Origin: Candidatus Zixiibacteriota bacterium | GTDB lineage: Bacteria; SM23-81 | Reading direction: 5' to 3' | NCBI GenBank assembly: GCA_030628225.1 | Contig: DAOVRJ010000055.1 | Location: forward strand, 1-11,473 | Length of the DNA stretch: 11,473 nt | Shown here: positions 6,230-11,473 of the stretch, in pieces | Position numbering within the stretch: the stretch's first letter is position 1 | Layout: every line of letters starts with the position of its first letter | Notes under the pieces: model-generated | Seen by the model: only the letters and a program-made list of their open reading frames with translations | The model's database searches: none | Told to the model about the DNA's origin: nothing | Translations under genes and position numbers: made by a program

Positions 6230-7606
6230 ATGAACGGTCACAGTGAGATTCTCATTCGGAACATCTACCACCTGGTGACCATGAATGAGCGGAACGATCG
6301 CCTGTCGGGCGTGGATCTTTTGGTTCAGGGCAACCAGATCATCCAGATCGGCAAAGATATCCAGGCCCCCGACGCTCAGGTTATCGATGCCGCCACCTGC
6401 CTGGTCATCCCCGGCTTGATCAACACCCACCACCACCTCTACCAGACCCTTCAGCGGAACATCCCCGCGGTGCAGGACGTGGGGCTGTTCGACTGGCTCA
6501 AGGTCCTCTACCGGGTATGGCAGTATCTCACCCCGGAAGCGGTGCGGATAAGCACCATGCTGGGCTGTGCAGAGCTGCTCAAAACCGGCTGTACCACTAC
6601 CATTGACCAGCATTACATCTTTCCCCAGGGGATCACCGAGGACCTCATCGGGATCCAGGTGGAGGCAGCCCGAAATGTGGGCATCCGCTTTTATCCCACC
6701 AGGGGCAGTATGTCTCGGGGTCAGTCCCAGGGTGGTCTGCCCCCGGACTCGGTGGTTCAGAACGAGAGGGTTATTTTAGAGGATTGTCAGCGGGTCATCG
6801 CCCGGCATCACGATCCGGCCCCCTTCTCCATGACCCGGGTGGCCATCGCCCCCTGTTCCCCCTTCTCCGTCTCCAAAGAACTGCTGAAGCAGACCGTCCG
6901 GCTGGCCCGACAGGAAGGGGTCCTTTGCCATACCCACCTGGCCGAGACCAAAGACGAGAACAGATATTGCCTGGAGGTATACGGCAAGCGGCCCCTGGCC
7001 CTTATGGAGGAAGTGGGTTGGCTGGGCGAGGACATCTCCCTGGCCCACGGCATTCACCTGAACGACGAGGAGCTGGACCTTTTGGCTGGGACGGGGACGG
7101 CCATCGCCCACTGTCCCGCCTCCAATATGCGCTTGGGCTCCGGTGTGGCTCGGATTCCGGAGATGCTCCGCAGGGGCATCACCGTTGGTCTGGCGGTGGA
7201 CGGCAGTGCCTCCAACGATTCCTCGGACGTGATGGGTGAGCTGCGCATATGTCTGTTGGTGCACAGGCTTGTCGGTGGTGCCTCGGCCATGACGGCCCCC
7301 GGGGCCCTGTCTCTGGCCACCCGGGGTGGAGCCAAATTGCTGCGCCGGGAGGAGATCGGCAGCCTGGAAGTGGGCAAGGCCGCCGATCTGGCCATGATCG
7401 ACCTGAATCGGCTGGAGTACACCGGCTCTCTCTCCGACCCCCTGGCCGCGGTCATCTTCTCCGGCGTTGATCACAGCGTGGCCATGACCATGGTGAACGG
7501 TCAGATAGTGGTGCGCGATGGTCGCCTGCTGGGGGTGGATGAGAATGAGCTCATCGAGGAGGGCAACCGCATCTCGCGAGAGATGCTGGAGAAAGCGGGA
7601 ATTTAG
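6230..7606 (+). CDS. 8-oxoguanine deaminase (amidohydrolase superfamily)
   Basis: This 458-residue zinc-type amidohydrolase probably hydrolyses the 2-amino group of 8-oxoguanine, giving urate and ammonia in the cytoplasm. Metal and active-site residues are in order: His67 and His69 (NTHHHLYQTLQRN), His236 and Glu239 (HTHLAET), His273 (LAHGIHLN) and Asp324 (VDGSASND). RGSMSRGQSQGGLPPDSVV (158-176) and CPASNMRLGSG (295-305) are close to the 8-oxoguanine deaminase family typified by Pseudomonas PA0142. Hydroxyatrazine/chlorohydrolase-type enzymes (AtzB) and SsnA are relatives and the main alternatives; the short N-terminal beta-sandwich and length fit all of them. The ATG at 6230 has AAAAGGAC seven bases upstream (6216-6223). 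It follows the hydroxylase, separated by the heptamer repeat, and a terminator lies about 45 bp past its stop, making it the last gene of the upstream unit. Confidence 0.87.
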   Translation: MNGHSEILIRNIYHLVTMNERNDRLSGVDLLVQGNQIIQIGKDIQAPDAQVIDAATCLVIPGLINTHHHLYQTLQRNIPAVQDVGLFDWLKVLYRVWQYLTPEAVRISTMLGCAELLKTGCTTTIDQHYIFPQGITEDLIGIQVEAARNVGIRFYPTRGSMSRGQSQGGLPPDSVVQNERVILEDCQRVIARHHDPAPFSMTRVAIAPCSPFSVSKELLKQTVRLARQEGVLCHTHLAETKDENRYCLEVYGKRPLALMEEVGWLGEDISLAHGIHLNDEELDLLAGTGTAIAHCPASNMRLGSGVARIPEMLRRGITVGLAVDGSASNDSSDVMGELRICLLVHRLVGGASAMTAPGALSLATRGGAKLLRREEIGSLEVGKAADLAMIDLNRLEYTGSLSDPLAAVIFSGVDHSVAMTMVNGQIVVRDGRLLGVDENELIEEGNRISREMLEKAGI

Positions 7607-7614
7607 GGAGATGT

Positions 7615-7643
7615 CGCCGGTGCCGGGGTAACCTGTGCCGGCG
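7615..7643 (+). other. Hairpin upstream of the terminator
   Basis: CGCCGG (7615-7620) and CCGGCG (7638-7643) can form a 6-bp stem around a 17-base loop. It lies between the deaminase stop and the intrinsic terminator and may act with it or protect the 3' end of the message. Nothing else is seen between 7607 and 7651. Confidence 0.3.
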
Positions 7644-7651
7644 CGCCTGAG

Positions 7652-7680
7652 ATCCCGGCCGGTATCGGTCGGGATTTTTT
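7652..7680 (+). terminator. Intrinsic terminator after the deaminase gene
   Basis: ATCCCGGCCG (7652-7661) pairs with CGGTCGGGAT (7666-7675) over 10 positions, nine Watson-Crick and one G-T, around the tetraloop GTAT. A run of six T (7675-7680) follows directly. This is a textbook rho-independent terminator, and it closes the hydroxylase/deaminase transcription unit before allH. Confidence 0.85.
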
Positions 7681-7681
7681 C

Positions 7682-7708
7682 TTGACTTTGCCCCAAGAGT
7701 GCCATACT
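7682..7708 (+). promoter_or_regulatory. Candidate promoter for the allH-fdrA unit
   Basis: TTGACT (7682-7687) lies two bases past the terminator T-run and is followed, 15 bases on, by CATACT (7703-7708, four of six -10 positions; TTTG-like bases continue). The expected transcription start near 7715 leaves a leader of about 30 bases to the ATG at 7747. The short spacer lowers confidence, but terminator, promoter and ribosome site in tight series argue for a separate unit. Confidence 0.5.
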
Positions 7709-7746
7709 TTGCGGTCAACCTGCCCGTTGAAGAAGGAGAGAGACTT

Positions 7747-8697
7747 ATGGAACTCATGGCCACTTCCATCGATGGATTTCTCGCTTACTGGTGCGGGCTG
7801 TCTGATGTACACGGTCAGATCCACAGCGTTTTTCAGAGAGCCTTGAACATCGAGACCTCCGGGGGACAGCTGATCTCGGTGCTTTCCATGGCAGGCCTGG
7901 ACGGCCCCAACACGGTGGTTACGGAGCTTCCCCGGGGTCTTGGTTTTATCAGCATGGGTTTGCGATCGGGAATGCCGGTGCGTTTGGACAGGATGGAGGC
8001 AGACCTGGGCCATGGTGCATTGTGTCTGCAGATCAGCACGGCCCAGAAGTGGTGGCCGCGCCTGGCCAGTGGGGAGGAGCGTCTGGACATGGCACGGCTG
8101 AAGCGAAACCTCAGCGCTCTTCTGAGAGCGCTGCCCCAGGAGGAGTTCACCGAGGGTTTGGCTGGACTTGTCTTTCTGGTGGGCAAGATGGTCGCCGGTC
8201 GGTGGAGAACGATAGAGCGTCAACGGCACAGTCGACTGGCGCGTCAGGCGCTTCCTGGAATTAGGAATCTCTTGCAGGGAGCGCTGGAGCGGGACGGGAT
8301 CCTCCTGAAAAAAGCCCTTGGCAAACTCGTGGGATTGGGGGTGGGCATGACGCCGTCGGGGGATGATCTGCTGCTGGGTTTTGTGGGTACCCTGAGCAAC
8401 GTTTCTCGGCGGGTTGGGGGCCCGGAGGTGGGCGATCTGTTGGAGATCGTCAAACACCATTTGGCGGCCATGAAGGACAGGACCACCTTCGTCAGCGGAA
8501 ATCTTATGTCTTATGCCTGTGCAGGGCGGGTCTCCTCGCCCATCCTGTCGGTGATTCGAACGCTGCTGTATGGGAAAACCTCCGCAGCGTCCTGCGCGAC
8601 CGGCCGCCTGTTAGAACAGGGAGCCAGCTCGGGGGCCGAGATCCTGCTGGGCATTCTCCTGGCCCTTACCCTAGTACCTCGACTGCGCGAAAGTTGA
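7747..8697 (+). CDS. allH: DUF2877 protein, AllH/YlbF-like oxamate carbamoyltransferase component
   Basis: This 316-residue soluble protein shows the DUF2877 signature GLGVGMTPSGDDLLLG (196-211). It is followed by TFVSGNLMSYACAG (247-260) and the C-terminal QGASSGAEILLGIL (291-304), the family's usual three conserved blocks. In E. coli the DUF2877 protein YlbF (AllH) acts with FdrA (AllF) and YlbE (AllG) as oxamate carbamoyltransferase, which splits oxalurate into oxamate and carbamoyl phosphate in anaerobic allantoin use. The ATG at 7747 is chosen because AAGGAGAG lies about eight bases before it; an upstream in-frame GTG at 7699 lies within the promoter region and lacks a ribosome site. fdrA follows after one unrelated gene. 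A role in another carbamoyl-transfer pathway is possible, since the same gene set also occurs outside allantoin clusters. Confidence 0.78.
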   Translation: MELMATSIDGFLAYWCGLSDVHGQIHSVFQRALNIETSGGQLISVLSMAGLDGPNTVVTELPRGLGFISMGLRSGMPVRLDRMEADLGHGALCLQISTAQKWWPRLASGEERLDMARLKRNLSALLRALPQEEFTEGLAGLVFLVGKMVAGRWRTIERQRHSRLARQALPGIRNLLQGALERDGILLKKALGKLVGLGVGMTPSGDDLLLGFVGTLSNVSRRVGGPEVGDLLEIVKHHLAAMKDRTTFVSGNLMSYACAGRVSSPILSVIRTLLYGKTSAASCATGRLLEQGASSGAEILLGILLALTLVPRLRES

Positions 8698-8704
8698 GGT
8701 TGAT

Positions 8705-10486
8705 GTGAATACTGGCCAGAGAATATCCGGGAAAAGCTCCGTCGTTGCGGGTGGGCGAGATGGCCGGTGGGTCCTGGCCATCGTGATTCTGGCCCTGGCC
8801 GTGCGGGTGGTCTATCTCCTTCAGGCCAGAGGACACCTGTTCTTCAACAGCTACGCCGATTCCCTTTACTACCTTACGTGGGCTCAGAACATCGTTCAGG
8901 GGCGGTCAAGTCCCCCAGTTTTCTACATGGGTCCGCTCTATCCTTATCTGTTAGCCTTTTTCTATCGCATTCTCGGCCCTGGCTCCCAGGTGGTCCTTTG
9001 GTTTCAGGTCCTGCTGGGCTCAGCCAGTTGCGGTCTGATCTATCTTTTGGGCCGCATGGTCTTTGGCCGGGCCGTTGGTTTGCTGGCCGCCCTGATGGGT
9101 GCCCTGTACGCGGTGGAGATTTTTTACGAGGGCGCCCTGCTGATGACCACCACTCTGTATGTCCTCAACCTGCTGCTGTTGGTCTCCATCTTCTGGGCAC
9201 TTCGGCGCAAAAGCTGGTTTGTGTGGATCGTTCCCGGCCTTCTTCTGGGTCTTTCGGCCCTGGGGAGGGCCAATGTTTTAGCTTATTTGCCCTTTTTAGT
9301 TGTGGGAATTTTTCTTCTGTCTAGGGCTCGCCGAGGAAAGGGTGTCCGTTGGGTTCCGGCCGTTTTGGCGGTGTTTTTGGGTGTGTTTTTGGCTGTGGTT
9401 CCTGTGACTATGCGCAATTTTGTGGTGGGAGATGATCTGGTGTTGATCACCAGCAACCTGGGCCTGAATTTCTTCGTGGGCAACAACCCCGATGCCCACG
9501 GCTACTATGAAGAGCCCAGAGGCCTGGATATGGTCACGGACCACACTGGTTCCAAGATCGCCGAGTACTTTATGGGAAGGGAGCTCAAACCCTCGGAGAT
9601 CTCTCGGTTCTGGTTGGATAGGGCCCTGGCCTTCGTGAAGGCCCATCCAGGTGAGTTTCTGAAGTTGATCTTTAACAAGACACTCTTTTTCTGGAATGCT
9701 TATGAGATTCCTCAACTGGAAAACGTTGCCTTTTTCAAAAAGTTTGTCTCTCTGTTGAAATGGCCATTGTTGAGATTTTCGATTCTCGGACCATTGGGAA
9801 TCCTGGGTATGCTGCTGAGCTTGAAACGCTGGCGTCATACCTACGTTCTTTTAGCTTTTGTTTTCTCGATGATGATAGCCACTGCTATCTTCTTCGTCAT
9901 TGCTAGGTTGCGGCTTCAGGTCTGTTCTGCCCTGATGGTTTTCGCCGCCTATGCGTTGGTCTGGCTGTGGGAGAAGATGAAAGCCCGAAAACTTCAGCCC
10001 ATAACACTTGCCCTTCTGGCTCTGATTCCCTTGAGTCTCCTGGTAAACTGGCATCATCCAGAATTGTGTCCGGACAAGGATATGGCCAAAGCGCACTGCT
10101 TCTTTGCCAGGCACCTCTGGAATGGGGGTGATCTCCAGGGGGCTGCTCATGAATACCAGCGAGCGGTGGCCATCTATCCTTACAGGGGAGAGACATATGT
10201 TTCCCTGGGCAATCTTCGCTATCTGGAAGGCCGGGCTGACGAAGTATTGGACCTATATGAGAAGGCACTTCAGGTTGACCCCCGAACGGTAACCCTTCAT
10301 CTAATCCTGGGCAATTTATACGTTCAGAAGGGCATGTGGGACAGGGCGATCCGCGAATATCGAGAGGAAATTAGAGTTAGTCCATACAATCTAAGAGCCT
10401 ATGAGGCTCTGGCCAGGGTTTTACAGGAGAAAAAGAAACTGAGGTCGAGCCCGGAGGAAGGTTCAAATTCCTCCCCGCACAGATGA
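8705..10486 (+). CDS. GT-C-type membrane glycosyltransferase with C-terminal TPR repeats
   Basis: This 593-residue protein resembles the family 39/ArnT-like glycosyltransferases, which move sugars from polyprenyl phosphate carriers to acceptors on the outer face of the inner membrane. A first membrane helix (about 22-40) is followed by an external loop with Asp52 in NSYADSLYYLTWA, the position of the catalytic acid in GT-C enzymes, and FYMGPLYPYLLAFF (73-86). About ten hydrophobic segments follow up to residue 447. Residues about 462-575 hold roughly three TPR units (for example DLQGAAHEYQRAVAIYP and RADEVLDLYEKALQVDP). The GTG at 8705 has GAGGT overlapping the allH stop, only 7 bp away, and fdrA starts 13 bp after its stop, so it is co-transcribed. 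It has no evident role in purine breakdown, and its later half is lower in G+C (22 of 60 bases at 9661-9720, against 37 of 60 in fdrA at 10741-10800). The acceptor is unknown. Confidence 0.82.
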   Translation: MNTGQRISGKSSVVAGGRDGRWVLAIVILALAVRVVYLLQARGHLFFNSYADSLYYLTWAQNIVQGRSSPPVFYMGPLYPYLLAFFYRILGPGSQVVLWFQVLLGSASCGLIYLLGRMVFGRAVGLLAALMGALYAVEIFYEGALLMTTTLYVLNLLLLVSIFWALRRKSWFVWIVPGLLLGLSALGRANVLAYLPFLVVGIFLLSRARRGKGVRWVPAVLAVFLGVFLAVVPVTMRNFVVGDDLVLITSNLGLNFFVGNNPDAHGYYEEPRGLDMVTDHTGSKIAEYFMGRELKPSEISRFWLDRALAFVKAHPGEFLKLIFNKTLFFWNAYEIPQLENVAFFKKFVSLLKWPLLRFSILGPLGILGMLLSLKRWRHTYVLLAFVFSMMIATAIFFVIARLRLQVCSALMVFAAYALVWLWEKMKARKLQPITLALLALIPLSLLVNWHHPELCPDKDMAKAHCFFARHLWNGGDLQGAAHEYQRAVAIYPYRGETYVSLGNLRYLEGRADEVLDLYEKALQVDPRTVTLHLILGNLYVQKGMWDRAIREYREEIRVSPYNLRAYEALARVLQEKKKLRSSPEEGSNSSPHR

Positions 10487-10499
10487 GGATGAGGAAAAT

Positions 10500-11473
10500 A
10501 TGGTTCTCAAAAATGTGATCAAGACCAACAGCTATCAGGATTCCGTTTTCCTGATGTCACTGGCCAATCGGGCCCAGGGGCTTCCGGGGGTGGTGGAGGT
10601 CGCGGCCATGATGGGCACCCCTCAGAACCAGGAGCTGCTCCGAAGCGCCGACCTGTTGACCCCGGAGGGCGAGGCCGCTCGCCCGGATGACCTGCTCATC
10701 GCCATGCGGGCTGAGAGCGAGGAAGATGCCCGCAGGGCACTGTCCCAGATCCAGCAGTGGCTGGATCAACGGCAAACCCCGCAACCTCCCGGTGAGCTCA
10801 GCCCGCCCCGCACGCTGGGCTCGGCCCTGGAGCGGATGCCCGAAGCCAACCTGGTGCTCATCTCGCTGCCGGGACAGTATGTCCGCTGGGAGGCCCGGAA
10901 AGCCCTGGATAGGGGGCGGCATGTGATGATTTTCAGCGACAACGTCTCCGCAGAGGACGAGGTGGCGCTGAAGGCCCAAGCTATAGAGAAGGGTCTGCTG
11001 GTTATGGGCCCGGATTGCGGCACGGCTATCTTGGGCGGGAAAGTCCTGGGTTTTGGCAATGTGGTCCGCCGCGGTCCCATCGGGATCGTGGGCGCTTCCG
11101 GGACCGGTATTCAGGAAGTCAGCTCGCTTCTGGACCAATGGGGGCACGGTATCTCCCATGCCATCGGGTTGGGTGGTCGCGATCTGTCGCCGGAGGTGGG
11201 GGGAGCCGGTGCCCTTCAGGCCATTGAGATTCTGAAGGCCGACACACAGACGGAGCTCATTATTTTCATCTCCAAACCAGCGGACCCAGAGGTCTCGACG
11301 CAGGTCTTGGAGGCTCTGGCTCAGAGCAGAAAGTCCTGCGTGGTCTGCTTTTTAGGGGAGAAAGAACAGTTAGAATCTTGTGAGAGAATTTATTTCTCTC
11401 CGACCCTAGAGGGGACCGCCTCCCTGGCCATGACCCTCAGCCGAGGAGAGGATCAGGCAGGGGTCAATACAGC
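10500..11473 (+). CDS. fdrA: FdrA (AllF-like) acyl-CoA-synthetase-like protein, N-terminal 324 residues (runs off right edge)
   Basis: The reading frame from the ATG at 10500, preceded by GATGAGGA about five bases upstream, stays open to the edge. The fold is that of the succinyl-CoA synthetase alpha subunit. Residues about 115-180 form the CoA-binding-type Rossmann half (NLVLISLPGQYVRWEA, LLVMGPDCGTAILGG). Residues from about 192 form the ligase half (GPIGIVGASGTGIQEVSSLL, then GHGISHAIGLGGRDLS). The N-terminal 100 residues (KTNSYQDSVFLMSLANRAQG) are the FdrA-specific extension. The GHAGA-type motif carrying the phosphohistidine of true ligases is not seen after residue 260, as is usual for FdrA. 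In E. coli FdrA works with YlbE and YlbF as oxamate carbamoyltransferase. The AllG/YlbE (DUF1116) gene and a carbamate kinase would be expected just past the edge. Confidence 0.88.
   Translation, partial: MVLKNVIKTNSYQDSVFLMSLANRAQGLPGVVEVAAMMGTPQNQELLRSADLLTPEGEAARPDDLLIAMRAESEEDARRALSQIQQWLDQRQTPQPPGELSPPRTLGSALERMPEANLVLISLPGQYVRWEARKALDRGRHVMIFSDNVSAEDEVALKAQAIEKGLLVMGPDCGTAILGGKVLGFGNVVRRGPIGIVGASGTGIQEVSSLLDQWGHGISHAIGLGGRDLSPEVGGAGALQAIEILKADTQTELIIFISKPADPEVSTQVLEALAQSRKSCVVCFLGEKEQLESCERIYFSPTLEGTASLAMTLSRGEDQAGVNT

Noticed and set aside
6776-7705. 309-codon minus-strand reading frame opposite the deaminase
   Set aside because: It is a shadow of G+C-rich coding sequence: its product is rich in His, Gln and Gly with no domain, and the plus strand has all amidohydrolase motifs.
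7699-7746. GTG at 7699 as the allH start
   Set aside because: It lies inside the putative promoter with no ribosome site; the ATG at 7747 has AAGGAGAG at good spacing.

Overview
This 11.5 kb window comes from a Gram-negative bacterium of moderately high G+C. A TonB-dependent outer-membrane receptor with an N-terminal carboxypeptidase-regulatory-like domain, and a promoter of the form TTGACA-N17-TATACT(TTTG), would fit a member of the FCB superphylum or a related candidate phylum (for example KSB1/Calditrichota-like). That placement is an inference from style, not from a marker gene.

Layout. At the left edge, on the minus strand, lies the N-terminal 528 residues of the receptor, which runs off the window. 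A roughly 510-bp A+T-rich divergent intergenic region follows, with a convincing receptor promoter, a palindromic operator candidate and a potentially structured leader. All remaining genes are on the plus strand. First comes a three-subunit molybdenum hydroxylase of the xanthine dehydrogenase family: FAD subunit, then the [2Fe-2S] subunit overlapping it by 4 bp, then the molybdopterin subunit about 310 bp further on. The gap before the molybdopterin subunit holds a signal peptide fused to a short arylsulfotransferase-like remnant, cut off at a degenerate 7-bp-period repeat. After the hydroxylase comes a second intergenic repeat, also built on a 7-bp period and arranged as a long inverted repeat. 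Next is an amidohydrolase that closely matches 8-oxoguanine deaminase, ending in a clear intrinsic terminator. A new promoter then starts a second transcription unit: a DUF2877 protein (AllH-like), a GT-C-type membrane glycosyltransferase with C-terminal TPRs, and the first 324 residues of FdrA (AllF-like), which runs off the right edge.

How the genes fit together. The hydroxylase retains the residues that contact purines in xanthine dehydrogenase. The amidohydrolase would convert 8-oxoguanine to urate. DUF2877 and FdrA are components of the oxamate carbamoyltransferase that ends anaerobic allantoin breakdown in E. coli. Together they suggest a purine-to-carbamoyl-phosphate catabolic locus. 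The middle steps (urate to allantoin to oxalurate), the third transferase subunit (YlbE/AllG), carbamate kinase and the hydroxylase maturation factor are not in the window. The membrane glycosyltransferase, with locally lower G+C, looks out of place between the two transferase genes and is the oddest gene in the layout.
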